A DNA stretch of 64,000 bases from Lunularia cruciata (lineage: Eukaryota; Streptophyta; Marchantiopsida; Lunulariales; Lunulariaceae). The notes beneath the pieces were generated by a model. The model did no database searches and was not told the origin of the DNA. It saw only the letters and a list, made by a program, of their open reading frames with translations. The position numbers and the translations under genes are program-made. The stretch spans positions 52,945,665 to 53,009,664 of the forward strand of contig OX419757.1 in assembly GCA_948567375.1 (NCBI GenBank). Direction: 5' to 3'. Below, piece by piece: positions 9,428-22,979 of this stretch; position 1 is the stretch's first letter, and every line of letters begins with the position of its first letter.

Positions 9428-12400
9428 AATTCTCTCGTATTATGTATCCTCTTTTCTGTCATTTGGATTTTGGGTTTTAGGCTCTGGGTTTAAGCTCTAG
9501 ACGTTACCTGTCCTTTTTCCTTTAGGAATCAAGTGGGTTAAAGCTCATTGGGATTTTTCATCTGGTTCATTAACTATTTCCCATTTCTTGAGTTGCTATG
9601 GGTAATGTATATATCTGGGTCCTTCAAAAAATTTGAGAACAGGGTACACTTTGTAATATAAGTTATATGTATCATGTTGGACTTCGATTGCACAAGTTCA
9701 ATATTGATTCGATTAAGAGCTCAACTGGGTGTAAAAGTAAAGGTGTCAATTCAGATACGAATGTGAAATTGTAGATAGTTTATTACTTCATATCTGTTGA
9801 ATATTTCAAGTATGCACTTGACTTGAAGGTAATCAAGGTAAAAGAATTTGCCACAATTTGAAAGGCATTCTACTTTCTCCATTGTCATTCACATTTACAC
9901 AAAATTAAGGTTACTGTGGCCAGGTAAGGACAAATTAATTTCCACAAGTTTTAAGAGTTTGATTCATGGATATGTCAACATGCACTTGCTCGGTACGGAC
10001 AACTATGTAGCGACTTGACTCCAAAGTATAGTGCTCCAAAGTTTCATCACTCCAAAGTGATGAAACTCCTCATGTATCCGTATACATAGAATCTAACCTA
10101 GTTATATCTAAACAAATTCAAGATTGAAAAGCCACAATTGAAACATAAATACTCAAATCAAACGGCCTATCCCAAGCGAATGAAAATGGTATGAACATTG
10201 AACACATCATCGAGATTGACTTAATTAGATCACATGAAGAAATTGTACGTACCAACTAGATTGAGCGAATGGAGAACGACATTATTACGAAAATCACAAC
10301 TGCTCGTATAATGGGAGAAATGTACTCTGTATCTGTTTCGAGGGAGGTGAGGCCATTCTAACAAAGCCAAAAGCCATGAACTTGTAAACATCATAGTAAA
10401 ACCTCCCCCAAAAGCCGGAGTCATAAACATTTTATCAAGGAGTAGTGACCGGTGCCAAGGGTCTTCCTGGGTGTATCCAACTTCTTAGCCTGATTTTCTA
10501 TTGTGACCACCCATAACAGATGAGATTCTTCACCTTTAAAAAACCTTTTCTCAGCTCACGGAAGAAGCTATCAAGTGAAGTCCATACGGAGGGTCCTTGG
10601 GAAGCTCCTCGGACCATGGAGATGGAAAACTCAAAGAGTGTCAATAGTCTACTGAGGACGAGTTCATACACACCCATCTTTTAGAAACTTATCAAGAACA
10701 CTATCAATTCACTCCAGCTTTCTCCTCTCTCGCCTCCACAATACATCATAGTTGAAAGACTATATAAATCATTTCATGAAGTGCTTCGGAACATCTACGA
10801 ATAGTGGTAGGGTAATGAATTCTTAATGTCCCGAGCTTAGACAATCAATACTCTCTCCACATATTGGTGGATGGTCAAAATGAGAAACTGCCAAACATCC
10901 AATCGATGATCAGATCCTCATCCACAATATTACGGGGCATTTCAGTTCTGGAATTAACGGGAGGTGGGCTGACCCAGTAAGAGTCCCGTAAATCAAATCA
11001 AGTCAAGGGTATTTGTGAATGGGCCAGTATAAAATTGTTTAGGGTTTAGATTGTTTTCGTCTTTGATACAATATCGGTAGCTATGGTCTACGGGGACCTC
11101 CGGTAACCCGTCAAATTTTTCAGTGTTGTAAAAATCATGACCCGTTAACATTTAGAGGGTTACGGGAGTACGTCCCGCACAATATTGAAGCACCTCCTCT
11201 CACACCTCGTAACGTTTTAGGGGATGTCCCGTACAATATTGAAGCACCTGTGAAAACCTTAAACGGAAGACCCCTGTGTATTCTGAAGACGACATCCAAC
11301 ACACGACACAGCTACATTTGAAGCCGTAGTTTGGATAATTTAGGAGGACTTACCTTGTCCTAGTAAAACGAATCTCGGTTGCAACACTAGAGTAAGCTTA
11401 GTCCTCTTACATATCTTGATGTTACTCATCACCGTTTAAGATGCTTTGAAAATCATGAAGGGAGAAATCAAGAACTAAATGATAAATTCCAATTTTGGTT
11501 TATTCGTTCAAAAGATATTTTCTACAAATGAAAACTTCAAGAGTTATATGAGGTCTGGACTTCTGCATGAGTCACAATTGTTTGAGCGTAACTATTACGT
11601 ATACTGAGCTGGTATTGCAAGATTGATGTTTACGATTCATGGATTTTCAAATGATTTAAAATTAGACTATATCTGCTCCTTACCATTGCCGGATTACCGG
11701 GATAAACTTGTAAAATGTCAATCTCATCACGAGCATTCAATAACTCTTAATTATTTTCAGTCTCCTCACTAGAGATTATGATATAATATAAATATTTTAT
11801 AAACTCTTCAAACTTTCTCGATCTGGTACTAGGTATTCAAGACGAATTGTAATTTCTGGCATAGTTATTAGATAGTATTCTTCATAACAAGATATGGTAC
11901 AAAATTTTTAAATTTTTTGGAGGAGATTGATTAGAGTAAAAATCAATAGGGGTTTCACAAAATTACAATATGGATTACTTATAGATTATAAGTGAGGATA
12001 AAATATCCTGAAATTTAAAATTTTTTTTCTTAAGCTAGTAGGTTTCTGTAGTATTTAAAAAATTGAGTTTTATTTCATTTTTAAATTTTAAATTACACTA
12101 TTTTAGTATATAAAAGTTTTATATGAGATATATAGATCATTCTATTATATATTTTGTTTTATAGAATTTTGCCTTATGGCTTAAAGCAATTATGGGTAAT
12201 TCTTCGATACAGGAAACATTCAATTTTCATAACATGGCAACTTCTCGTTATCCATTTTTCTTGACATATAGTGGTGCATAATTTGCTACTTGCTTTATAG
12301 CTAATTGTTGAACATGTGATCTATACAAAAATATTAAATAGTACATGATATTTATTGAACGGTCTTGGAAATAAGGCTTGCCATATATAGTTGAATAATA

Positions 12401-13650
12401 TTTCACATAGACTTTAGATATTAAACAAATAGGTGATATGAGCTAATGAGTATGTATGTTCTTTTTGTTGACAATTATAAATAACATTATGTTTGATAGT
12501 TTTCATATGTATGACTCAAAAAGAGTATTTTAAAGTAAACACTTTTGGAACACATGTACAAAGAGTCACATTTTACTAAGAACACATAATATAATTTTTA
12601 TTTGTGCATAGATATTGTGTATATAATTATTATATTAAATAAAATTAATTAAAATAAATATTTATGCTGGTATCAACCTTGATATAGTTGACATATGAAA
12701 GCTCAAAATATAACCAATAAGGAACATTTAGAATACGAAATGTTTGAAATGTGAGAAGAATCTAGTAAGAGTATACTTTGGAATAAAATTAGCAGAGTTG
12801 ATGGGCTTTTGCAATAACTTATATATTTTAGACGATTTAGATTTGTTCTAGATTCATCAGAGTATAGAATGCAAATATATTTATTCTCATCTTATCAAAG
12901 TAGCCTTTCACTATCTTTGGTATAGATTCAAGATATATCTTAATAATATAGTTTGAACGAGGACTTCAAATGTTTATGTATACAAGCGATACATGCTCAA
13001 TTTGTGGTGTGATATGCAAATGGGTGAAAATATAAAATTGAATGGTTGAGTAAGTGTGGGGGGAGAATTGTGAAGCTATAATTAATATTCAAAATCAATG
13101 ATTATTTATATAAATCAACATAAATTAGACATAGAGTTTATGAGACATTGTGATTGATGAATGAGTACACTTATATGTTACTTAATAACAAAGGCATCTT
13201 ATCATGAAGTAATATCACGATAAAGGTTAATTAGAAAGGGTTCAGAATGCATTTCATCTATTATGAAAGATGATAAAGTGACATTTTAATTTTCTTTATG
13301 TGTTTAGATCCTTCTTGATATTCTAGTGCAGATCTGCTTTGAACAAGTTTATCCATAACTTATGTTGAATTAACTTTACTTAGAAAAAGGTCTTATAGAA
13401 TATATATATCACTTTATTATATATATATATATATATATATAAACATTAAAATTATTAATTTAATATAAAATTATTAAAATTAATTCTTCAATAATATTTA
13501 CTATATTCATTTACCATATAATCAACATATAAAAAATCACAAATATATTATCATACACAAAATAATAGTCATATTTTTAAAAGCACGATACTTTCAACAA
13601 ATATTTAAAATATGATTTTTTTCGATTATTTAATACTCAAATAAATAATT
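9428..13650. other. Gene-free AT-rich region
   Basis: The first ~200 bases are probably the T-protein 3' UTR. After that no coding stretch or RNA gene was found. Small structures: a perfect 12-bp inverted repeat with a 4-base loop at 10040-10067 (AGTTTCATCACT), a short repeated phrase (ACAATATTGAAGCACCT) twice between ~11180 and ~11250, and an AT run at 13422-13441. From ~11750 to 13650 the sequence is extremely AT-rich. Confidence 0.6.
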
Positions 13651-13728
13651 CAATACATTTAAATTTATTTGTACAATTCATTAGCAAAACGAATTCTTCT
13701 TAATTTTTTCCTGTCAAACTCCACCTCA

Positions 13729-13744
13729 ACCCTAAACCCTAAAC
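13729..13744 (+). repeat. Telomere-like motif, two CCCTAAA units
   Basis: CCCTAAACCCTAAACC is the plant telomere repeat or telo-box. Two units are too few for an interstitial telomere tract. It may be a chance or promoter-type telo-box; no gene follows that I can recognise. Confidence 0.5.
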
Positions 13745-14329
13745 CGCAACTTCGAGTTGAATTTCTTCGTTCTTCGGATCTTATTTCCAATACTGGATTC
13801 GAACTCCAGTTGGAAACTCTGTTCATATACTGTGTTTACAATTACAATTGTACATTGCATCCTTCTCCAGGATAATATATTTTTCCTCATGAAACCATAT
13901 TCCTTAAAACTACACACTCCATGTGAATTATATATCAGTTGTAATTCCCCAAAAGGTTTCAAAAATCTTCAATTACAGAAAATTCGAGTCTGTATGAAAT
14001 TGGATCCAAATAAATAAGAATATGATCTAATTGTTCGGGTTATTAGGCGTCATATAGGACTCCTATATGTCAAGTCAACCTAAAAGGACTACTATCAAGC
14101 CTTTCTGGCAACTTGAGATCTGGTAAATCGATATGCCGAAATTACCGTACCGATAAGTCCATCTTTAGAAAGGTTGCTTGGGTAAAGTGCAATCCTTACT
14201 TTACTTTAATGTATAGGAAAGTAAAGCTTGCCCCTTACCCGAGCCATCGTAAGATACACAAGTTCAATATATCTTGACTTGTACCATCGGATTAATAAAC
14301 ATAATAAGTGTGTCCATCCAACACTAACT

Positions 14330-15590
14330 TGATCTAAAACTGCGAGTCAACTATATATTATCTCTTAGGCTAACTTTAGGTGAATATATTCAATTCATTA
14401 TTACCTCAGACCTTTCAACACTTGGACTCCAAAGACAAAGCGATGCCTTTTGGATAAATGGTAATTACAAAATGTGAGTCAACTTACCAAATAGTAGTTC
14501 AATAACTTCAAGTGTACTAATTTTATTTAATAGAGGTTTCCATATTTTGACTTCCCAAAGATTGGAGTCTGAATAATCCGCTCCAAATCCTCTCGAGCAA
14601 AAGCGCCTGCGCGGAATTTAATCTTGACCTCTGATCATACGGTGACTCTGCATTAGAAAAGCCGTAAATCTCAGATGTGAGAGGCTTTCGCGAAGTAAGT
14701 ATACCTTTTCATCAAGTCACCTTTCGCATTTAATTATTCAATTGTTTAAATTCCTTTGGATGAACTCACTAATAAGCTATTTGGCTGCATGGTCTGCAAG
14801 TCAAGCAACTCTCAAAGAAGTTGCTTTGACTTGAATGGATGTAAGTTAATACGTTATTGTAACCGCTAATTGTTAAGCTAAACCCTTTTTTGGTAATAAC
14901 GATAAACTAAATTAGAAGACTTTGTTCTAACTACAGACCTAGAGTTTTAGTCAACTTGAGAAGCGGTTGTGAGCTATTACAATGATATAATTTTCTTATA
15001 GGTTTATAATCCAAGTTTTAGTCATGGTTCCAAACTAGACGATAACACTGATGGTTATACTAGAACATACTTAGACGTGAACTTGAAGCACAAATAAGGG
15101 TAAACCCATACTATTCCACAAACATTGTGGAATGTGAAGTCCATGTACAACAACTATTTGTAGATCTTGGAACCGAAGTCAAAGCTACAATTCGTCCGTG
15201 ATCAATGCACTCAAGTTCCTCAAAGTTACACCGTCCCAAAGGATTGTCCAATAAACTTTTGAGTTTCAAGTTGGAGCTCCTCTCATTCCAGTATATACAT
15301 ACAAGTGAAGAAGCAAGACAGTTTCACGACATGCATCTGGATAGAGATTGTGAGCACCGAGGACGAACTCAAGAATCATTATAGTTTATTTAGTGAAGAG
15401 TTAGTAACTGGCGTTATCGCAATGTACTATAGTGACATTGGTGGAGTTGACTGACAGTTTCACGACATGCATCTGGATGGAGATTGTGAGCACCGTGCAC
15501 GAGCTCAAGAATCATTATAGTTTATTCAGTGAGTGGTTAGTAACTGGTGTTATCACAATATACTAGAGTGACAATGGCGGAGTTAACTGA
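14330..15590 (+). repeat. Diverged dispersed repeat, copy 1
   Basis: It aligns by eye with 17440-18800 over most of its length. Shared phrases include CCAAAGATTGGAGTC, CTACAGACCTAGAG and GATTGTGAGCACCG. Its right end holds a tandem duplication of 136 bp (15317-15452 and 15453-15588), followed by a TATA-like CTATATAAAG at ~15604. The TATA motif suggests an LTR or promoter fragment of an unclassified element, but I see no coding part or defined ends. Confidence 0.65.
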
Positions 15591-15599
15591 CAACACTCG

Positions 15600-17030
15600 A
15601 ATGACTATATAAAGCCCTATCGAGGAAAAAATGAAGTAACTTTTTGATCCTTTGTATCAAGACCTCCTCCAGTAACTTTTTGAGCAAACAACTTAATTGA
15701 AGAGCGAAGGAAGAAGAAAAGGTTCACGGTGCTACTGGCTTTTTTGTGTGCAAAGGGATTATATTAGTTTCTTCACATAGTATTAAGCTCCAGTTCCTGT
15801 GTAAACTAGCAAGCAGAAACTTGTTAGTACCGTATGCATCCTAAGAGCATCAAGAAGAGTTTGAGAGAAGTTGAAGGATAGAAAATGAATTAGAAGGAAG
15901 AGATATCTTGCGTTGAAATTTGGGCAATGCATTCCGCTAGTAGAGAGGAACAAAAGGTACTAGTGAGAGTTTGCAAAAAGGAGGTCTCATTTAGGAGATA
16001 TTCCCAGTTCCGGTAACAAGGGAAAAATATGTCAAAATGGTTATTTAGCTTTTAAAGGCCTTCTAGTTTCCAAATGGCAAATCAGAGGGTAATCCGTGCT
16101 TGGAGTCTCTTACAATTTACAAGAGCTTTTCAAAGCATTTCTTATTTTTGTAAACAGACTTTATTAAGGAAGATAATACATATATTTGATGTCTTAGAAG
16201 TGAGTTTTTCAAAAATTTAGGGTTTGAATTTGGCCATTCTAATGTTACTTTTGACCTTGGTCTATTTTTCTATGGTATCTACATTTCACAAAATTGGTTA
16301 TTTTTTTTATTTCCCACTCTTGTTTGTAAAGATTTGATAGAATAATTTGCTACTTAGGAAGGAAAAACTTTGTAATTGAAGTATCTTTTGGAGTTGTGTT
16401 GTTAAATGTTATAGTACAAAGCAAACAAGTACAGAGCCAAATGCACTCTAAAGGAAGAATGCCAAATTATAACAACTCAGAATGATGGTCAGAGGGGAAG
16501 AATTCAAGTCAGAGTATCTTTGTATCCAAGTACCTTTATACCAAAAGACAATACATCAACTTGAGTGCATTGTTTGGGAGCCGATAACCTCACCATAGGT
16601 TTTGAATAAACTCACTACACCCCATAGGACATAACCAAGGACCATCATAAAGGCTTAACTAATACCTAAAATGGGAGAGACCTTACCATTTCCTTGAATT
16701 AGGACCTCCTCCCAATCCCTTAATTTTGTCAAGAACTAAACAAGATAGTGCCTTGCAAATGCAGAAGTACAACATATGGTTCACCATTATGCATGTTGTT
16801 AGAGTTGGAATAGTTATAGTTGTGATCTTTTGTCTATGATTGGCATGTGATCAAAAGGATGTGGTGAGGTTATCAGCTCCCTATCATTAAGGTCATCTCT
16901 ATAAATGTTGTTAGGGGAAAGTGCAATCCTTACTTGAATGTATGGGTTGCTAAGTGTTTCCTTGGAGTTATATGGAGTGATGGATACGGCATTTGACACA
17001 TTTATCAAGGAATACACAAGAGAATATCAT
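15600..17030. other. Gene-free, no feature recognised
   Basis: No coding frame, RNA gene or clear repeat was found, apart from a short match at ~16915 (AAGTGCAATCCTTACTT) to ~14185 that hints the copy-2 duplication once extended further left. Confidence 0.5.
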
Positions 17031-17037
17031 ATTAGAC

Positions 17038-17410
17038 ATCAAGGGTACCACTCTCACTCTCATACTTTATAACATATTTCAAACAGTGTGTATCCATTGC
17101 TCTATAAAGAGCATCGGCTTGAGCAATCCATAAGAGAGCAATCACACTAGGTGATGCTTCTTCAGATGTTCTAATTGTTTGTAGACCTTATGACTTGCAT
17201 AACTTGAATATCTTAGGTGAAAATTTCTCATATGGATACTATTGAGGCTTAGCTCCATTTTACCCTCTTTTTTTTGCCCTTGTATGGCTTGATAAGGTCT
17301 TCCCATGCTTTTTTTTTTTTATCTATGAAGTCATTGTTTACCCTTACTTGATCCATCCTAAGTTTCATAAATCCACTATATCATTTGATCTTTAATTTCA
17401 CTATTGGATT
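17038..17410 (+). repeat. Dispersed copy of the 25.2-25.56 kb sequence
   Basis: It begins with AGGGTACCACTCTCACTCTC and continues in parallel with 25215-25560 (shared CAATCACACTAGGTGATG, TTAGCTCCATTTTAC, GGTCTTCCCAT). It appears to interrupt the left part of the copy-2 dispersed repeat. In the 25 kb copy this sequence lies directly after the LINE fragment, so it may be LINE 3' sequence. Confidence 0.7.
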
Positions 17411-17439
17411 GAAAAAGAAAAGTGTGTGTCTATCAAATA

Positions 17440-18800
17440 CAAACTCTACCAAAATTGCAAGTCAACTATACATTAACTCTTAGACTAATTTTAGTGAATT
17501 CATTCAACTTATTATCAATTCTAGGCCTTTCAAAAATTGGACTCCAAAGATAAAGAAATTCTTTTTAGCTAGTTAATTATTAAATGTGAATCAAGTAATC
17601 AAATAATAGTTCAATAACTCTAAACATATTAAGTTTATTTAATAGAAATTCCCATATTTTGATGTCCCAAAGATTGGAGTCCAAATAATCCACTCCAAAT
17701 CCTCTTGAACAAAAAGGCATGCGTGGAATTGTCTCTTGACCTTTGATCATATGGTTACTCTACATTAGAAGGTTCTAAATCTTTGGTTGGAGAGTCTATC
17801 ATGAAATAAGTATATATAGTTGTCACTTTTAGCATTAAATTATTCAAGTCTCTTTGGATGAACTCAATAATAAGCTGTAAGGCTACATGGTCTACAAGTC
17901 AAAGAATTCTCAAAGAAGTTGCTTTGACTTGGATGGATGTAAGTTGATAAGTTTTTGTAACATCTAATTGTTAAGCTAAACTAGGTTTAGGGTAACAAGA
18001 AGAAAGCTAAATTAGAAGACTTTATTTCAACTACAGACCTAGAGCTTTAGTCAGCATGGCAAGCGGTTGTAAGCTATTACAATGCTGTAGTTTTCTTCTA
18101 GGTTTATTTCCTATGTATCAGAAAATTCTTATAATTGGAAGACTTCATTCAAAGTACAAACCTAGAGCTTTAGTCAACATGGCAAGTGGTTATGAGCTAC
18201 TATAATTATACTAATCAATTGTGTGTCCTCCAATCATCATGAAAGGAAACATGTAGTCTATCTGCCTATAACGTCAAAATCCGATTGTTGTATACCAATG
18301 CTTGTTTGTCTACTTGCCATAACACTCAAATCCAATTTCTACTAAGAAATGCCAAAACCTAAGTCTATTATATACATTTTTTTCTTATAGATTACTTCAT
18401 TTTTATTTTAAAAAAAAATTCTTATAATCTAAGTTTTAGCCTTGGTTTCACCAGACATTAATAAATATAGTTGTACTTGAATGTGAACTTGAAGTACTAA
18501 CATCAATAAACCCACTATTACATAAGCATTGTGGGATGTGAAGACCTTACACAATAATTATTTGTAGATTGTGAAATCAAAGTTAAAGCTATAATTCATC
18601 CATGATCAATGCATTTAAGTTCTATCAAAGTTACACATACCAAAGGATTGATCAATAAATAAAATATTGAGTTTCAAGTTTGAGCTCCTTTCATTCTACT
18701 ATATATATATATATATATATAAGCAGGATAGTTTCACTGGCATAAAAAAGCTATAAGGTGTAGATTGTGAGCACCGTGTACAAGCTCAAGAATCATCATT
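17440..18800 (+). repeat. Diverged dispersed repeat, copy 2
   Basis: This is the partner of 14330-15590. It contains its own internal duplication: ~18010-18080 and ~18140-18205 both hold the phrase ACCTAGAGCTTTAGTCA. A TA run lies at 18702-18720. No coding content was seen. Confidence 0.65.
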
Positions 18801-19017
18801 CACTAAAGGTGTATGCAAAGTCCAAAAGCATGCATTTGGGATGGTTATTCTAAGGTGCATGAAGGTTATTTTGGGAGTGTGGACAATCTTACAAGCATTG
18901 AAAACTACCTTCTTGTGCCTTTCAGTTTCCATGAGATGCATTGGTGAAAAATGGTCCAATATTTGGATAGGAATCAAAGTTGATCAAGTTCCTTGCTTGA
19001 TAATGGCAATGATGTTG

Positions 19018-19020
<3 letters not shown>

Positions 19021-19109
<89 letters not shown>
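19021..19109. repeat. (AT)n microsatellite, 89 bp
   Basis: An uninterrupted alternating AT run. Open frames reading Ile-Tyr across it are artefacts of the repeat. Confidence 0.99.
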
Positions 19110-19110
<1 letters not shown>

Positions 19111-19377
19111 CACTTACCCTTGTTATAGAACCCCACACAAAGATGCACAAGCATATATAATGGTCATTAATCCTTTCTTTTATGGTGATAGAGAATTTGG
19201 GAATATTGACTATTTTGTTAATTTGTTGTTGCTTAAGGCTAAGCACCTCAAAAATCTGATTTATGAGCATGCATCTATATTTTGTGCAATACAAGGATTC
19301 ATAATTTTTTAGTAGGAGTGGTTGTACACTAAGATTTGTCCTATTTTTGTATAACATGCTTGCTATACAAGTAGCAT

Positions 19378-20122
19378 TGTAATACTCCGAGGACAAGAGG
19401 ACAGAAAACATAGATTGCACACTCAAACAATCGATGCCCCAAGGAAGCACCTTCTCTTTATTATATAGACAAAGAGGATCTCCGCCAAGGAAGTTCCATC
19501 ATAGAATTAGGGACACAGATAGGTGACATGTCAGCAAGCTCCACCCTTGGATTACTTACTTGGATGGGTGACATGTCTGGTCTAGGTCCTATCTGGTTGG
19601 TCAAACAAGCTTTGACCGGAGGGAATCTTTTAGGGAATCTTCCTGTAAGAATCTCAAAATCACGTGAGTAAGGTACCATTGGAAAGCTCTCGACAAGACA
19701 AAGCAGGTGGGAGGGAAGGGCAGCCTTTCCTCCATTGGGGGGGGGGGGTGTGTACACATTTTTGAGGCCTAATTCATCCGTTTAGGCCTCCAAAATTGCC
19801 TTCAAAGTTTTCAAGCATATTTTGGTTCCTACTCTATTAGTAGAAGTCCCCTTTTGGTGGTACCTCTTTCTGATCTGTTTAGTCCATCATGTGTAACATC
19901 CTTCCAGATGTTACCAAACCAATTCTCACCTTTAAATCATATGTCTAGCTATTGGTTCTAAGGTTCTCAAGTCTATTTTGGTTTCTGCCCTATTAGTAGC
20001 AGTAATCTTTTGGTGATACTTCTATCTTATCTATTTTGACCATCATGTAGATGTAACATCATTCTAGATGTTACCAAGCTAAATTTCACATCTAGATCAT
20101 ATGGCTAGCTCTTGGTATTACA
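19378..20122 (-). mobile_element. Solo LTR of family B with target duplication
   Basis: It runs from TGTAATACTCC to GGTATTACA, the family-B ends, and is flanked by AGCAT at 19373-19377 and 20123-20127. It has no internal region, so it is a solo LTR left by LTR-LTR recombination. The LTR sense strand is minus (TATA near 19463). It is longer than the ~600 bp relatives because of an internal tandem duplication of ~155 bp (about 19808-19959 and 19964-20115). A run of G lies at 19737-19748. Confidence 0.93.
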
Positions 20123-21290
20123 AGCATTAAAGTCAAAGAAGTGCTTTCTAACATTATGTATAATAAAGATAACATTAGTGCAAGTCATGAGGAAATCAAT
20201 TCGGATTACTTGCATGCTTCATTAATTTAGATGCACTATTTTTAGCTTTTTCTATAACTATTACTTTACAAAATGCAATTCAATTGCTCAATGTTGGTCA
20301 TAGTGAAGCATCTAGTTGTATGCTACTAAAATTTATTGGCTGCTTTAGTCACCTTGATGGTATACTTTGCTATATGAATTGACTAATAATTGAGCTCCAT
20401 ACTATAAGAGGAGAATGTATTGTTTTAATAACATTATTTTCATTGATTACGAAAATCTCATAATTTTTATGGATGTTTGGATTTATTGGTTCCTTCCATG
20501 ATGTTAGGTATTTGTGAGTCTATCACATTGACAATTACTAATCTGAGTATCTTTGAAGTGAAAATCATAAGAAGAATTTGGATAATATTTACTTGGAGAT
20601 CTAGGTTATATGAGTATAGAAATGTTTGTGCTCCAATGCATGGATGGATGAAAAGTTGAGAATACCCAAGTAAACAATCCAATACTACAAGCATTCAACA
20701 TGTACCATGTGTAAAAGTACATCAAATTCAAAAGGGGAATTTTTAGTATTAAGATCCATTTTAGATTATAATTTTGTACTCTAATCAATGTGATATTTGC
20801 TCCAATGTTTGAATCTAATTGCCAATAAAAGAAATTTATTCTTTGTTCTTGTTTAGATTTTTCCACATCAAAGTCTAGAAATACTCTTGATTCAGACCTT
20901 ACTACCAAATTTTTTTTCAATGATTAGGCTCTTGATATATAACAATTCATTTGATCAAAGATAGTACAAACATGTGAAAATAAAAAATATTACAAATTTT
21001 CATGCTCTTTTTGGGTAAGAGATTTGTGCATTATTATGCTTAAAATTGAGTAGGATCATTGTTTTGTTAGACTTAGGGGTATTTCAAGCATTGACCTACC
21101 TTCCTCTTGATGAACTTGGACCCTTGAGATGCTAAATGTTCATAATTTTCACAACTTCCAATTGAATCCTTTGGACTCAGTGGCAAATGCTAATTGTAAT
21201 CCCACTACTTGTACACTCCCCGACAAATAGAATCCTCCTAAATAGCTACTAAATTTCATTTGGTGGATTATAGACCAAATTGCTTCTCCA
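20123..21290. other. Gene-free, no feature recognised
   Basis: AT-rich sequence without a coding frame, RNA gene or repeat match that I could see. Confidence 0.45.
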
Positions 21291-21299
21291 ATCTCTTGG

Positions 21300-22076
21300 T
21301 GTGATTGATGTGATTAGATTGTTGTGATGAAGTCATGGCTATGGTTAGTCTTCTTAAGGGAATGGTTTCAAGTGGAGGTTACTTAAAAGGCAAAGGCAAC
21401 TATTTTTTGCATCTTCTTATTATAGAATGTCATATAATAAAACTCATGATTTCATTGCTCTTGGCATTGTTCATCACTTGGAATAAATAGCAATTTAGCC
21501 AAAAGTAATGTTTGAGTACAATTTAGAGTGAACATAATTTAAAGTGATTTAGAATAAATCTCTTGATGTAATTGATGTATTGAGATTGTTGTGATGAATT
21601 TATGGCTATGGTAAGTATTCTTTAGAGAATGATTTCAAGTGGAAATTACATAGAGGCAAAGGTAAAAAAAATTCATCTTCTTATTGCAAAATGTCATAAC
21701 ATCAAATTGATAATTAAGACTAGATGGTTATCTTGCAATATTCATTCCTTTGAATAAGTAACAATTTAGCCAAAGGGATATCCAAGTACAATGTAGAATG
21801 AATGAAATTTAGAGTGACTTAGAGTAATCTTGGGATGCAATCAATGCTATAAAATTACTATAGAGAAGTTGTGGCTATGATGAGTCTTTCTCAAGAATAG
21901 TTTTAGGTAGAGTTTACACCAAGGTAAAGGTAATTTGTTTTAGCATTGTCTTATTGTAGAATCTCATAACATCAAACTGATGATTAGGACTAGATAATTT
22001 TCTAGTAGTGTTCATCACTTAGAATAAGTAACAATTTAGCCAAAGTTGATGGTTGAGTACAATTTAGAGTGAATTG
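21300..22076 (+). repeat. Three diverged tandem copies of a ~260-bp unit
   Basis: The copies begin near 21300, 21562 and 21829. Each contains in order a GTTGTGATGAA-like start, GGCTATG, an AGGCAAAGG-like phrase, TCTTATT, CATAACATCAAA and GTAACAATTTAGCCAAA, and ends near GAGTACAATTTAGAGTGA. No coding reading is shared, so this is a short non-coding minisatellite. Confidence 0.8.
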
Positions 22077-22082
22077 TGAGCC

Positions 22083-22330
22083 TACCTATCTTTCTCTCTC
22101 TCTCTCTCTAAAATAAACCTTTGATAGTAATTAAGGTAGCACATCATGGACTAAGAAGACAAAGAACTAAACTCTATCACATCCCTCTAAGGCTAAAACT
22201 ACAAAGACCTCCAAGACTCAAGTAATTGCTCATTAAAGAACTCATGGAGAGAAATATAGTTGCAAATGAAAAGATGATTAATACAACCTCATCCTTGGTT
22301 TATATGTTAGCAAAATACTTGTAAACCTTT
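22083..22330 (+). repeat. Dispersed repeat C, copy 1
   Basis: It shares a long diverged match with 53335-53590. Common phrases are AACCTTT.ATAG, CATGGACTAAGAAG.CAAAGAAC, TCCAAGACTCAAG and GTTTATAT. A (CT)n run at ~22090-22110 sits at its left edge. It is probably a fragment of the same unclassified element that carries the minus-strand relic at 40-53 kb. Confidence 0.65.
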
Positions 22331-22979
22331 GCTTGACAATTCAAGCTTGTGTTGTTCATTTTTGTGTTTGTATTTTTCTTTGCTCAATTTAAGTTTATCT
22401 TGCAACACTCTCAGCTTTTGAGTAGATACATCTCATTGTTGTTTGAAAATTTCATAATGGCTTCTCCTATAGTCTTCTTGTTTTTGCTATTCTCGCCATA
22501 GCTTGAGCTGGTTTGCTTGGAGCTCAATCTTAGTTTCTTTTGTGGTTTTATTTGAACTTGTTTAAATTGGTGTGCAAGTTTTGACCTTTTTTTGGGTTAA
22601 AACAATTGATGAATTTGATAATGGAATTTGAAGTGTTAGCAATCAACTTGATTGCTTTCAATTCTTTTGAATTTTCTCATTTTGTAATGAAAGTTTGCTG
22701 TATTTTTGGGATCATTATTTTCAATCTGTACACTTGATATTGTGCACTGCTAAGAGTCATGAAGAGTGCGTTCACTAGGCCTGCTCTTCTTGTACAAATG
22801 CAATTTCTTTCTTTGGGCAAAATTTCAATGCGTCTTGGGAAAGTACAGATAAATTTCCAAACGTTTGATTGCAGCTTCTTTCTAACAATATTATTACCCT
22901 TGCAATACTCCAAAAATTGTATAAGATAGTCAACTTTCATAGTTGCCAAGTATTATGTCTATCAATGGTAAACTTATAC

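Noticed and set aside
13669..14017. Short overlapping frames near the CCCTAAA motif
   Set aside because: Both strands give unremarkable short frames with no conserved-looking content. The telomere-like motif is only two units.
18841..19450. Open frames through the AT microsatellite
   Set aside because: They are Ile-Tyr readings of (AT)n with no protein features.
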